From the NCBI GenBank assembly GCA_965153455.1, contig OZ234501.1:11160001-11224000 (forward strand): DNA of 64,000 bases. Direction: 5' to 3'. The stretch comes from Sphagnum compactum (taxonomy: Eukaryota; Bryophyta; Sphagnopsida; Sphagnales). The translations under genes were made by a program, and so were the position numbers. The notes below the pieces were generated by a model. That model was given only the letters and a program-made list of their open reading frames with translations. It searched no databases and had not been told where the DNA came from. This document shows, piece after piece, positions 13,649 to 26,450 of this stretch; positions within the stretch are counted from its first letter, which is position 1; the number at the start of each line of letters is the position of its first letter.

Positions 13649-14454
13649 AACAAAGTCATAGTGTCAAGTGGATACGATGATTCAGCTGCAAATAGCTTAA
13701 CCAGTATTTCAATTCATTGAAACTTAGGTGGGACACGTAGCACTTGAAGGGTGCACTTGCTGTGTGGAGGTAGGTATAGTGAATTTATGTTGATGGGTAT
13801 TTCAATTTTTTTCCCTGGAGGCTTCTGTAGAAGGATGGTTCTCAGCATATATTTTAACCCAAGTTGGATTTCCGGGTTGAGCTTAATGGAATCTACTCTG
13901 GTATTCATTTACTGCAGAAGATGGAGTTTATTTGGGTGTAGTAATAGGCGCCTCTCAATAAGACGAGGACTTGTGTTTTTGGTCTTGCCAAGCTTGAGAG
14001 TCAACTCTTGGTCTTGCCATTGAGTTCTGGAGATGTAGTGTGTTGGTCCGTTTGGAATTTTTTTAACTGTTGCAAAGATATACCAAGACCAGGGTTGACA
14101 CACCTCAGGTATCAAGTTTAAAAAACTAAGATTCATATCAGATTCATACTCATGGTCATATTTTTGGCTTTGATACCAGATTCACACCTACTCTGCTCAT
14201 GTCAGTTAGATACCTGGCCCATACTTGTACGCTACATCCATGATACTGGACATATGAAGACTAGTCTGGCATGTATGTGTAAATTCCAATGACTGCAACA
14301 CTGGACACAACCCATATCCATAACTGAGAATTATGAAATACAAGAGGAAGAATAAATCAGCTTCACCCCTAAATGCTTGTATCGCCAAAACAATCCCGTT
14401 CAATAAAATTATCTGTAAAGTCACCCTGTCTTCACCCTCTCTCACCCCCTATAA
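13649..14454. other. 3' flank of KCS; no other gene recognised
   Basis: The first few hundred bases are presumably the KCS 3' untranslated region. No coding signal was recognised in the remainder. Confidence 0.4.
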
Positions 14455-14770
14455 ACTATTTCAATGGTATCTGCAAAGTAAGGAAATTTTATTAAATCTC
14501 AGTATCAAATGCTGAAATTCAGCATTTAATGCACAAGGTTCGAGAGTAATTATAGTAGTTGTACAAGTAGGAGCAGTGAAAATATATGTAGCGGCAGTGG
14601 AGGCGCTCAAGAAAAAGGAAAGACAGGATGAAGCTGAGTTCACTACCAAAATTGGTGGAAAAGCTAGTTTGAGCCCCAGTTATTTCATTTTATAAAATTT
14701 TCATTCCCAGTTAAGCGTTTGATGCCCTATTACACCGAAACTGATTGTTCTCAAGTGATTTTACGGAAAA
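14455..14770 (+). repeat. Dispersed repeat, inverted copy of 39215-39535
   Basis: This stretch matches the reverse complement of 39215-39535. Shared landmarks include GGTATC...GCAAAGTAAGGAAA, AATATATGTAG, GAGGCGCTCAAGAAAAAGG and CCAGTTATTTC. In the copy at 39.2-39.5 kb the minus strand stays open for 87 codons (LKKKERGMKLSLPLKLVEKL), so it may come from a transposon protein, but I do not recognise the family. Confidence 0.65.
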
Positions 14771-16660
14771 GCCTGATGTAGTGGGTGATATTTAGTCAAT
14801 CCCATTTGCAGGACAATAATTGGCTATCTGCTACTAACTAGGCAGTTGCTACTCAACATGGGTTTTTTTTTCAAGCATCAAATTACATGAGCATTCATTC
14901 ATTGGAGGTGTCAGATTTAGCTCATTCTAACTCCATGTGAATTGAAATTTAGGCATGAGAGATAGGTAAGTAAGACTTTGTTTTGAGGCTTGGTTGCATG
15001 GGTAGCGATTCACTGTCTTTTTGTTCTGCGTGCTCAAAGTTTTGCCATAGCTTCAAGCAAGAGTTGCCCCCAATTCAATTTAGATTTGTGCATTCTGGAT
15101 GCCCAATCTAGCTGATGATATGTTTTTGAACCATTCTGAAAGTTCTACAGCTTGTTTTTTTTAACGGTATGTTCTTCAAATCCAATAGTGCCCATTATCT
15201 TAATATGTGCATAGATAGGTCCATGAAGAAATCTGTTTTGAGCTCTTCTTATAATGAAAATTAGCTTCCAAGGACTTCAGCTTTTAGGGGTTAATACCCA
15301 TCACTTTAAAAGAGGAATATCAGACATCTGCATTGAACTTGAACAAGATTAGAAACAAAAACATGTGCAAAGTACGAATTAGACTACTTTGTGCAGAAAA
15401 TTGGAAAATCATGTAGATTTTCCAGTTAAATCAGAGGAGCTTCCTCCTCCTCAGTTCAGTTACCCCACAAGAAGGGCATTTCCCAGTGTTGGGTGGTTAT
15501 TAAAAACAGGAAACAAACCTCCAGTGGTAATCAGGGCAGGTTCTTAGGATTCATGGCCACAGTTCTCAAAAAAAATAAAAACCCCAATCATGGTACGTAA
15601 CCATGGTTCTCCAATGTTTTGAAAGAATGAAATAACCAGCAATAAACCACCAGTTCATTGATGGTTCTCTCATGAAAACTGTCGGTTCTTTAAGGGTTTT
15701 GATCAAATAGCCAGGACCAGTGGTTCTTTGAGTCTAATTTTTTTTCAAAGAATCAAAATTGATGGTTCATTGATTATGAAAAATTTATATCCAGAATCGA
15801 GATTGGTGGTTCATTGATTATTTTTAAAAATTAATCCAGAATCAATAATTCTTTATAAACTCAAAGAACTACACAACACTGGTATTTACAACATGCACTT
15901 ACTTCACCTTGCCCCATCCCATTAGAACCACAAACAGAAAGTTAGTGCAAAGCAAGGAATGCCAGGCTTGTTAAGCCACCCGACTTGTTACCCATTGTCC
16001 TAACCATTCTGTCATTAACTGAAATATTCCAAAGCTTGTGTACAAATGGTTCTGAAAGCTTAAACCAATGCAAGAGAGTGCACGAGGCCAACTCACAAGC
16101 CCTCTTTCTATACAACACAGTTTGCTGAACTTGTGGAATTTTTCAGGCAGAAAGCAAGGAACCTGGAGATAGTAAAGAAAGTTGAGCTCAACATTTTTCA
16201 AGACAGACTTGAGCAAAATTGCAAGTGCAAATGGATGGCAGCTTTGCAAGAATTCACACTCACCTGTAGAGGAGAAAGATATAGTTTATTCCCAGATATG
16301 AAAGTCATTCGAAATTCAATAACTTTTGCTCCATTGGTCCATAAATTGCAAATGGCAAATGTGCACACCACCTCCTTGACGGCTTTCTGATGGTACCAAA
16401 AGTGAAGCAGGAGGCCCCATGGTTTAGGAGGGTTATGGCATGGGCACATCCAAACAAACAATACAAATACCTATCTTAATATATGGATAGCAAAAGTACC
16501 ATTTGCTAGTGTATGATTTATGGTATTTTTTTAACCTTGAGGGTATATAGAACAAAAGCTTTTTCTGTTGCAGAAAACAGTTGTTGGGTTGTCAATGCAT
16601 ATGCTTCGCCATTTTCCTCAATACAACAATAACTGAAATAATGTCAGTTCAAGCAAAAGG
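14771..16660. other. No gene recognised
   Basis: Non-coding, moderately AT-rich sequence. A region near 15530-15880 has several diverged copies of GGTTCATTGATTAT / GGTTCTTTGA, an old local repeat. The small open frames near 15971-16461 lie on both strands and have no recognisable domain. Confidence 0.35.
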
Positions 16661-16667
16661 TTTGCAG

Positions 16668-17365
16668 GTAGCACACAGAGGCACAAGACACATAAAATGA
16701 TCCATCTTTGTTGGCAGGCATGGGCTTCTTCTTCTTGATCTTGAGTTAACTAATGTGGCTCCTGTATGGAGCCTGGGCCTCATGTGCACTTTTTGACTGA
16801 AGAGTTTGTCAGTTGCACAAGACACATAAAATGATCTATCTTTGTTGGCAGGCATGGGCTTCTTCTTCTTCTTGATCTTGAGTTAACTAATGTGGCTCCT
16901 GTATGGAGCCTGGGCCTTGTGTGCGCTTTTTGACTGAAGAGTTTGTCAGTTGCACAAGACACATAAAATGATCTATCTTTGTTGGCAGGCATGGGCTTCT
17001 TCTTCTTCTTGATCTTGAGTTAACTAATGTGGCTCCTATATGGAGCCTGAGCCTCATGTGCGCTTTTTGACTGAAGAGTTTATCAGTTGCACAAGACACA
17101 TAAAATGATCTATCTTTGTTGGCAGGCATGGGCTTCTTCTTCTTCTTGATCTTCAGTTAACTAATGTGGCTCCTATATGGAGCCTGGGCCACGTGTGCGC
17201 TTTTTGACTGAAGAGTTTGTCAGTTGCACAAGACACATAAAATGATTTATCTTTGTTGGCAGGCATGGGCTTCTTCTTCTTCTTGATCTTGAGTTCACTA
17301 ATGTGGCTCCTATATGGAGCCTGGGCCTTGTGTGCACTTTTTGACTGAAGAGTTTGTCAGTTGCT
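16668..17365. repeat. Tandem array, 137-bp unit, five copies
   Basis: The word GGCAGGCATGGGCTTC recurs at 16713, 16847, 16984, 17121 and 17258, giving spacings of 134, 137, 137 and 137. Each unit also carries ACACATAAAATGAT, CTAATGTGGCTCCT, TATGGAGCCTG and TTTTTGACTGAAGAG. Copies are over 90% alike, so the array is young or homogenised. The first unit is 3 bp shorter in its CTT run. Minus-strand frames in it (MPANKDRSFYVSCATD...) repeat only because the DNA does; 137 is not a multiple of three. Confidence 0.95.
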
Positions 17366-18507
17366 AGACACTTACAAACCTTTTGAAATTACAGAAGGGC
17401 ACCTATCTATTTCATAAGATCTGTTAAGAACCATGGAGAGAAAATTGGTGGAAATTGGAGGATGCCTTGCATGCTGAACTACCTTCTGTCATAGGTAGTA
17501 ATACTCTTACCCAAGAACAAACAATGCAGAATCTGTCTGGACAGCAGAAAGAGAATCAGCCTTTTTCTCTTGACCCACCCAAATGGTTATCCTAAATGCG
17601 AATTCACAAGAAGAGAAAGTGGGTTATACCACACAAAAAGTCATGGCTCGTGACACCTGTGTACTATATGCCACAATAAACACCACATATTGTACACTAT
17701 AATGGACAAAACCGCACAGTTTACCTCACAGAGTTGTCATGAGCCACAACTTTTTGTATATAAGCCAATTTTCTCTTGTTGTGATTGAAGCCCAACTTAC
17801 CATCTGTTTGATCAACTGGCTGCCACAAGCATGAGTGTGTTTTGCAGAAGAATTCATGAAATTACGTGGCATTGGAGATTAGAGAGTCAGAAATGGAGGG
17901 TTACAAAACAAACATGTGTTCAGCAGGGAGCAGTCCCTTTGTTGTTGCAACAGGGTACTTTCTCAACTTCACCAACCAATATTTCCTGGAGTTTCTTCTA
18001 ATCCCAGCTGATTGGAAGCCTTCCCTTGGAATCACCTTGTTGCTTGTAATGAGAAAATGTAAGGTATTTAACACATGAGGGGTGACGATTTTCCAAACAG
18101 CTGAATGAGTCGTCTCTAAACTGTGTGTACATGCCTTTCATATGCATAGCAATTTCACAATTGTCTTTGAGAAGGAGTATAACACACTAAATACACAGAA
18201 TACACTAACCGGATGTTTCAGAAATACTGGGCACTGTAGTCAAAACTTTGGCTGGACTGAACCAGCAGCCACCAATACACCAGTTGAGGATGAGGCCATT
18301 CAAGCCATTTTGGGGATGAGCCAAAAACACATCCTCCCCTGCCCAAAGTTTTTGGTTTTTTCAGCCTCTTCTCTGCCCCAAAGTTTTTCCCTCCTACCTA
18401 CCTCCCTCCTACTTACATCCCCCCCTCCTACCTCCCTCCCACCTACCTCCCCCCTCCTACCTACCTCACCTCAATTTGCACTCACTCCATCGTCAGAGCT
18501 CAGGAGA
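17366..18507. other. No gene recognised; CCTACCT-rich tract at 18390-18475
   Basis: No coding signal. The C/T-rich tract (repeats of CCTCCTACCTACCT) at about 18390-18475 sits just before the 26-bp array. Confidence 0.4.
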
Positions 18508-18634
18508 GCTTGAAGCGGGAACCAAGACAACGCGCTTGAAGTGGGAGCCAAGACAACATGCTTGAAGTGGGAGCCAGGACAACGCGCTCGAAGCGGGAGC
18601 CAAGACAACGCGCTTGAAGCAAGAGCCAGAAGTT
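18508..18634. repeat. 26-bp minisatellite, about five copies
   Basis: Units begin GCTTGAAG at 18508, 18534, 18560, 18586 and 18612, exactly 26 bp apart, with consensus GCTTGAAGYGGGAGCCAAGA then CAACGC. Open frames on both strands across it are a by-product of the repeat. Confidence 0.93.
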
Positions 18635-18679
18635 ACAGGCCAGAGGTAAGCTCTCTCCCTTCTCTTTTTCTCTGGTTGT

Positions 18680-19610
18680 GTTGCAGCGAAAAAGGCGACA
18701 GTAGCTACTACCATCGCTTTCTTCTTTTTTTTTTGTTGCAACAAAGAAAGCAACGGTAGTTGCTACCATCGCCTTCTTCTTTTTGGTTCTATTGCAACGA
18801 AAAAGGCGACGGTAGTTACTACCATCGCCTTCTTCTTTGGTTCTGTTGCAGCAAAAAAGGTGATTACCGTTGCCTTCTTCTTTTTTTCTGCAGCAACTGT
18901 CGTCGCCTTCTTCTTTTTTGTTCTATTGCAACGAAGAAGGCGACAACAGTTGTTGCCGTCACCTTCTTCTTTTTGGTTATGTTGCAACGAAAAAGGTGAC
19001 GACAGGTACTACTGTTGCCTTCTTCTTTTTGGTTCTGTCGCAGCGAAGAAGGTGATGGCAGCTACTGCCGTCGCCTTCTTCTTTGGTTCTGTTGTAGCAA
19101 AAGAGATGACGACAGTAGCTGCCATCGCCTTTTTCTTTTTGGTTCTGTTGCAACAAAGAAAGCGACGGCCTTCTTCTTTGTGCTTGAAAAGAAGAAGACG
19201 ACAGCGCATTGCACCGTTGCCTTCTTCTCTAGTTTTGTTGCAACGAAGAAGGTGACGATAGCAGCTACCGTTGCCTTCTTCTTTGTGTTTGAGAAGAAGA
19301 AGACGACAGCAATGATCCGTCGTCTTCTTATGTGGTTCTATTGTAGTGAAGAAGGTGACGACACCAAGTTGTCGTCGCCTTCTTCTGTGGTGGTGTTATA
19401 GAGAAGAAGAAGAAGAAGATGATGATGATGATGATGATAGTTTTTGTCACCTTCTTCGATGGCTTTGTTGCAAAAAATGGCAATGGTAACTAACGTCGTT
19501 TTTTTTGGTGGTTTTGCTACAAAGAAGGTTATGGTAGCAATGTCATCACCTTCTTCTATGGTGGTGGTGTTGTGAAGAAGGCGATGGTAGAAGGCAGTCT
19601 CTTTCTTTCT
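18680..19610. repeat. Tandem array of hairpin-forming units (~50-58 bp)
   Basis: Roughly 15 diverged units follow the plan: TTGCARCGAAGAAGGCGACG, a short centre such as GTAGCTGCTAC, then the complement CGTCGCCTTCTTC, then TTTTTGGTTCTG. Each unit is thus an inverted repeat with arms near GAAGAAGGCGACG, and both strands can fold into stems. Examples lie at about 18800-18836, 18930-18970 and 19043-19082. Towards 19400-19600 the array decays into AAGAAG and GATGAT runs. Open frames rich in Phe/Ser or Lys are artefacts of the repeat. Confidence 0.88.
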
Positions 19611-19619
19611 TTTCATCTT

Positions 19620-22100
19620 TTTCTTTTTCTTTGGTCCTTTTGGTCCTTTTGGTTTAGTTCATTAGAATTGACAATTAACAATGAAATGGTGGTTTTTTTT
19701 AATGTTGAAGGTTGTAATGGCTAGAGGAAGGAGATTGAAGAAAGGTGGTGGTGATTTAGAAGCTCACAAGCAAAATGTTGTTTCATCATAACAGACAATT
19801 GCGGAGCAAAATGTTGCTCCATCATAATTGAAAATTGGAGAATCAAACAATCTATGTGGCTTAAAGTTGATAATGGTGACAATTTGCAATTCAAATGGTG
19901 AGATCACTCTCACTATAGATTGGGAATTTCAATAAAAAAATGGTGGGTTAGATTATTTTAGAATTTACGTACATTAGATTAAATGCAGATAAGAAAAATT
20001 GTACAAGTTTTTTTAAATTTAATTATATCCGCACCGTCCATCATTTGATGGAAGGTGCGAGATTTTTTTTGTCAAAATTTTTTTATTGCAATACCTGAAA
20101 ACAATTAAAGTTTGTAGGAGTTATATTTGATTGTGTGATTTTATGTTTTATAATAGGTCCAAGCTATTACACTTTAGGCCCTGATCAAAAATTTGTTACA
20201 AATTGGAACCTTTGTCACTGATTTGTCAACATACATAGGTCTATCCTTTTTCCTTAAAAAATTTGGTTCATTCTCATACAACTATTGGTAGATCTATCCA
20301 ATTTTTTTCACGTAAGCAATAATGTTAGAGTTGCAAAATCTTTGGTTGTCACATCCTTGTTTTGCAGCTGGACATGGAGGTTTTCAAGGTGGTGTTGGAG
20401 CCTCTAGTTATAGTTGCACACTATGGGGGGGCCAAAAATGTTGTCACATTGTACTGTTTTCAAGGGATGTCCATGTTTGAACTTCCACCATGATAATATT
20501 GGAGCATATTTTTCTTATTTTTTTGCATAATATAGTAGATTATAACGCAATGAATTCAATTATAAAGAAAATTCCTTTTTATGACTTATATTATGTGATT
20601 CCAAAGTAAATATGTGGCAAAAAATGGTACATCACTATGAACTAAAAAATCCAAATATACTCAATAAATGATTGAATGATTTTTAATTTTTATGAAATGT
20701 GTAGTATTTATCAAACATTGTGATTCCATATGATTGAAATAAGTTTGTGAGTCATGTGAAGAATTTAATCATTATCATATCACAAATGGGTGTTTTTGGG
20801 GGGGATGAGCATAAGTATGTGGTAAACTAACATTTTGACAAACTATCACTTTCAAATGGAAAATGACAAGATATTTGAGGTGGGTCATTTTTAAAATTTT
20901 TATTTCAAACATTTTTTGGCTAACTAATTCAAATCTAAACCTAGTGAAGTTCATAAACAGAAACATGCTCTATTATATCTATTATATTATATATACCATA
21001 AATATACTCATTATTCCTTGAATTTAAGGTTTTAAATTTTATTTCTTTTTTCCAAATAATATTATATATCATTAACTTTGTGAAAGTCCAAATATCAATC
21101 CCAAACACTAAAAATGAAACCCAATATTAAATGCAATATGTTTTACAGAAATGTATTTTACATACATGTTGTGAAAGTGCCCAAAGTGACCCCCCCTATA
21201 GTGTGCTTTCACCCAATAACCTAAAGTTTGTAGAGACAATTAAATTAAGTAGTCATGCAACATAATGAAGAAGAAAGTGTAATAGAAGAAGAACTACAGT
21301 TTATAAATGATGTAGCGTAGTACCAACACAACCATGAAGTGTGGGATGAAAATCTAGACAATAATGAGGGTGAATAAGCGTTACCACAATATGTTGAAAC
21401 TATACTATGAACTTAAGATCTGGAGGAACAGGTTTTTATAACTGAAGCAATGTATCAAAATAGGGTGGAACACATAATTGAACATAACACTCCACCAATC
21501 ATGACGGTTAATATTGAAATACGACATGTGGATTCGGTGAATGTACTACAGACTAATGAGTCCAAGATTAGACCTAATCGTCAACCTCAATTATTACTAG
21601 GAAAACAAGTTTGGACTAAATATGGTCAAAGCACAAATCAACACTACATACTCACCATCAGTTGTTATAGCTTTTGTAAACAAGAAGATCATTCATTCAC
21701 AGATTATCAATTTATTGAATGGGAGGTATGAGATACAATGATTAATCATTTCCATATTCAAGCACAAAGCCACCAAAATTTAGAAGATGATCATAATTTG
21801 TTGGCTACTTTGTAAGACATGGTCACAACAACTCAACTATAGAACTACAAAAAATTACATAACACCACCAAAAAGGGGGATGTACAAAGGACACCTTCAA
21901 AGGGCAGAATACCACGACTCATAAGACCATGTCATTCCATGCCAAAATAAATAAGGATGATTATCAACCATCTTGCTCCAAGGACCATGCAAGAATTGCA
22001 ACTTCCAAAAGTACAGAGTTTATGCTTAGATCAAGGAATATAACACTACTAGATACCACAACGTTCAAAAATAGTGGCATACAAATTCATGGAAGATTAA
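19620..22100. other. No gene recognised; probable transposon remains
   Basis: AT-rich sequence. Open frames at 21450-21731 and 21929-22144 (plus) belong to no family I recognise; they run up to the CACTA-like end at 22104 and may be decayed retroelement or transposon coding sequence. Confidence 0.35.
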
Positions 22101-22102
22101 TA

Positions 22103-22350
22103 CCCACTAGTAGAAAAACGTTAATTTGCAACTACAATTTGTGACGAAAAAATAGTTGCAATCAACTTTGCAACAAAAAAATCCCTTAGTTGCATAAATG
22201 AAGTTGCATTGAACCTTTAATCACAAATGATGACTTAACACAATGTCAGCACATTTCCCATGGATGAAGGTATGGTCAACATATACACTTCCATCCTTTG
22301 ACTATTGTATAACATTTGTAAATACTTACCATTCTTTTGCAACTAGTAAA
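22103..22350 (+). mobile_element. CACTA-like terminus and subterminal repeats
   Basis: CACTAGTAGAAAAACG at about 22104 resembles the terminal motif of plant CACTA (En/Spm) elements. It is followed by repeated TTGCAACTA / TTTGCAAC words as in subterminal repeats. The stretch aligns with about 63450-63710 (shared TTAGTTGCATAAATGAAGTT, TGGATGA, ATGGTCAACATATA). No transposase is visible and the other terminus was not found. Confidence 0.5.
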
Positions 22351-22547
22351 TAACCCTATCACTAATTGCCATTTCTCAACATAATAATTTTTTGGGCATT
22401 TTTTTTTATTGAAATATTAATCTAGGCCATCCATACTCTAATTTAATGGATTTCAACACATACTTTAATCAGATTTTGACATGTGACAAAACTTGGAATT
22501 TTTTAATATATGATTTTATAATATGTATATAATGAGGAAAAATCAAC

Positions 22548-25500
22548 ATGGTCTAATTTGTTGCGGATTTGTGGGTACAGGCATCTGAATTAGGCATATT
22601 CACAATCAAGGTACCCAAAAGGATGATTTAACGAAAAAAAAACTACAAAGGACTATTTGGCATTTTTATTACATATACTATCTCATGATTATAAGGGATT
22701 GGTATATGACTATAACTAGAATGATGTCATGGTAATCTATTAAAAAAATCTAATAATAAATTGGATATAATATAGATGTCATTTTGAGTCCTTTTAAGTA
22801 ATTTGAGTCCTTGTACTGCAATTTCATTTTAAAGGAATCAAAAGGAAAGTATCAAACAATGTAATTGACTTAATTTTTTTTCCATGGATAAGTAATGCAT
22901 ACATCTATGTTTGGTGACGGTCATATAATGCATTTGATTAAATAATATATAATATAAGAATTTTGAAGGTTATAAAATCCATTCTAAAAGGGCAACAAGG
23001 AAAATGATTCTTTTTTTTCCCATTTAGTTAATTTTTTATAATCATTAGGCTTAAAATTTGTGGCCCTAAGTGTCAACAAAATGTGCATGAAATTTTCATG
23101 CAAGAAAAATGTTAAGTTGTATATAAAAATTTATGTACTCATTTTTTGCATTTCTGGTTTTTTATCAAAATATTTATGCATAACTACATACACATGTGAA
23201 AAATCACCACCACCACCATGAAAAAATATCATAATTTGAATTATCCAATATCTTTCACTTAAATTTATTCCATTTATATTTTATATTTGGAAGATAGCAA
23301 AAACAAAGTCCTTTAGTCGTGTGGTCAAAAAATGGTACCTTGATTATGAATATGCCCAACTATGGCTTGGATTTTCTTAGGATTTGGTACTTTACCTTCT
23401 TTATAAACAATAAACCCCAATATCATCCCTAAAAATACCATAAAATCACATTTATCTAAGTTTAAACTAATTCTAAACTTTCAACATTTCTGAAAGCATA
23501 ATTTGAGTTTTTGTAAATGAATGTCCATATAACTATAGACAGTGAAATCATTTAGAAAAAATTTCATGAATTGTCTAGATAATCTTTAAATGCATTAATA
23601 CCTAGGTAAAAGCTACCCAAGTTGTTATAAATGTTGTTTTGTATTTGTCTTCTAGTGCTATAGATATATGGTGATATCCATGATATCCATCTAAAAAGGA
23701 ATAAGCATCATGCCCTGCAATTGTGTTCAAAATTTCATTTGTGAACAGTAAAGGCTATGGATCTTTCTTGATAATTGCATTCAATGTTATGAAATCTACA
23801 CAAATTTTAAGTTTCCATTCTTTTTGGGTACTACCACAATTTGTGATAACCCAGTGGCTTCTTTTATAAATTATATAATCTTGTTGCTAACAGTTTGTCT
23901 ATAGTTTGTTTAATAGCTATAACATAGTTGGGATTCATTATGTACCTAGCCTGATGTGCTGATGGAATGGATGTGTCTAACTCAATATGATGTTGTGCCA
24001 ATTCTGGAGCTATACCTTTCAGGTCTTTGTAAGTCCATGTAAACACATCCTTACATTCAAGTAACAGCTTCTTCAAAGAATTCATGTTCTCTTCAATCAA
24101 TTAAACATTCATCTTGATTATTTGAGGAGTTTATGTCATCCCCAAGTTTATTTGCAATAGTTGTTATTCTTCAGTTAATGCCTAGCCCATAATTTGTAGT
24201 TTTTGTACTTGAACCTTTGTTGGTGTCTCATCAATTTGCATTTGACCTGAGGTGTGGTGATAATAGGTTTCAAGATACAACTTATATTCTAAGCTAACCT
24301 CAAGTTTTTTTATCATTTTCTACACTACTTTTGAGATTACAAGAGGGTTTTGTTTTAGAATCTGTAATTTTTATAGTTCTTTTAGTTTGTACTATATTAA
24401 CTACCATTGTTTCCAAAGTTTCTAATGGTTAACTAATTGTACCAATAGAAAATAATTCAAGCTCACTAACAAACAACAGATCTTCCTCATCTTTAATGCC
24501 ATTATGATAATCAAAGCATAGTAAAACTTTCAATCTCTTTAAGTTAGTGCCAAGGTGTTTAGTCACAGCTATGGTTTAGACTATACCATTCCCTTGTATT
24601 GTGATCATGTTATTCCCCCAATCATGTGCTACTTTAGCATCTTTGAACCAAGGTCTACCAAGCAACATGGAATAACTAGAATCTACAACAATGTTTTGTA
24701 GGACTATAAAATGTATCTATGTATCCCATATACCATGAACATACATCTTCAAATCTTTGATCAATCCTACTGGTTTGGTTGTGGTTTGGTCTACCATCTA
24801 TAGATTATAAAGAGTAGGTTTTGGTTTAGGTAATCCTAACCTAATTTTTAATTATTTTGTGACAATATTTACCCCATATCCCCCATTTAAAAGGACATTA
24901 TCAATTGTGTTTATGCTTATTTGTACTTGAATTACAACCATGTGATTATCTATAGCAACTGTTGTTGTGTTAATGTCAGGTACTATAGATGTGGTTGTTT
25001 TCTCATTCACTGACCATGTGGTAATATGTGGTCTATTAGCCTTTAGTTTCCGCCACAAATATTTTTTCGGATCTAGTGTTTTTATCAACTATCCAAGGTT
25101 CATAGTATAATTGGTTTCCAACATCTACTTATTTATATCTTAAAAAATCTCCTCCATAGAAATAATTTTACTTGTAGAGTTAGAAGGTATTTCTTAAAGT
25201 TTTGTTGTTTTTGCAGGTTTTGTTAAGCTTGGCATCCCTACCCAACTAGTGGTCCATTTTTTAGTTGAAGGAATAGGTAAGTTTGGTGGCAGCTAACTAC
25301 CTACATCTATTGTATGGTTTCCACCGTCGACGTCTTCAACTTTTCTTCAGCTTCCCAATTTGCTATAGATTTGTTCTTCCTTAGCTCTTAGTCTTTGAAC
25401 ATATGTTCTTCATTTGTTTTACTCCAAAAAATAACATTGACATCCACCATGTTAACTGAGGTAGTTACTATTTTGACCTCAGCTACTAGTTAGATTCAAT

Positions 25501-26450
25501 GGTTGAACCTCTTTTATCCTTGAACATGGTTTGCATTTCACCAAATCTTGGGTAGTTCATTAGTTTGTGACCCACTATTCCGCAAATATGGCAAGTGTAA
25601 TTTAGTGGTCTTGGGGGTTTACTAGCCTAAATAATAGCTTCAGTAGCAATTATAGTAGGTTCCTCCTTCTTGCTTATGTAGGTTTCCACATTGTGATTGG
25701 TGCGATGACAATTGGTGTAATACATACTTGGTTTTGTTGTTGACTGGTTCCTTATAATTACACTCCTTGTTCTTGTGGTTTGTGGTACAAAAAGTGTATT
25801 TTGTGCTTCAAGCACTAAAATACCTTCTTCATAGATCAGCGCCAATTCCTTGTGTTGTTATAAAGTCTCCTGCTTCATTCTCGTAATAACAATACGTAAA
25901 TAAAACTATAGTTCGGATCGGAACACTGTGGTTAGGAAATTGTCAATAACAGGTGTTCGTAAACTATTGGCCAATTTCAATATATAGTATTTCATAATAC
26001 ACCTCTACTCGTTCTGTGGATTCTTGTTTCAAGTTATTTAACTATATATATATTAGTTCATCATTTTGGACATTGTGATAACGTCTATAGAAAGCTTGTT
26101 CTAAATTTACAAATTTACAGTTGGAATCATTTCACATATAGTTACACCAATCAGATGCATTATCTCCAATGTAAAATTGAATAAATTTCTTCATCTATCA
26201 TTCCATCATTAGCTTTAATAACGACTTTAAATACTTCTACATGAGCATTCAAATCAAGATCTTTCTTATATTTAGGATAATTCAGTGGTCTCCTAAAAGG
26301 CTTAGAATAAAGTATTACAAGTTGCATAGCTGCTATTGTAGCACCACCTAAGGGTTCTAGAGAATCTCCACCTAGGTTTGGTGGTACAGATTTAGTAGTA
26401 ACTACACTATGGAAAGGTGTTTTTGATAATAAATTCACAAGTATCACATG
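22548..26450 (-). mobile_element. Decayed Ty3-type LTR retroelement (gag, protease, reverse transcriptase)
   Basis: On the minus strand, domains come in Ty3 order. Gag-like frames lie at 26447-25600. The protease-like region is at 25088-24852; it reads LLNGGYGVNIV where relatives have DGG or DSG, so the catalytic Asp is lost. Reverse transcriptase starts near 24100 with CKDVFTWTYKDLKGIAPELA, then KLKICVDFITLNAI and DAYSFLDGYHGYHHISIA (23830-23650), and KEGKVPNPKKIQAIV near 23380. It resumes at 22586-22550 as MPVPTNPQQIR, beyond an inserted TIR element. Many stops and gaps are present. LTRs, RNase H and integrase were not located. It is dead. Confidence 0.85.
22586..23358. mobile_element. TIR element (~770 bp) inserted in the Ty3 reverse transcriptase
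   Basis: The ends are inverted repeats: GGCATATTCACAATCAAGG at the left and its near-perfect complement CCTTGATTATGAATATGCC at the right, continuing inward through GGTACC (about 24 of 26 match). The interior is AT-rich and non-coding. The Ty3 coding sequence is interrupted exactly here: NPKKIQAIV lies on one side and IQMPVPTNPQQIR on the other, which join in related elements. This shows the block arrived later. A clear target-site duplication was not seen. Confidence 0.72.

Noticed and set aside
16649-17129. Three overlapping minus-strand frames with the same peptide (MPANKDRSFYVSC...)
   Set aside because: They are products of the 137-bp tandem repeat; the unit length is not a multiple of three and no independent coding signal exists.
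16668-17365. CRISPR-like array
   Set aside because: Whole 137-bp units repeat with no unique spacers, and the genome is a plant.
18493-19616. Open frames on both strands in the hairpin array
   Set aside because: Low-complexity translations of the repeat, open on several frames at once.
22586-23358. A target-site duplication around the inserted TIR element
   Set aside because: Flanking bases do not repeat clearly on the two sides, so no claim is made.
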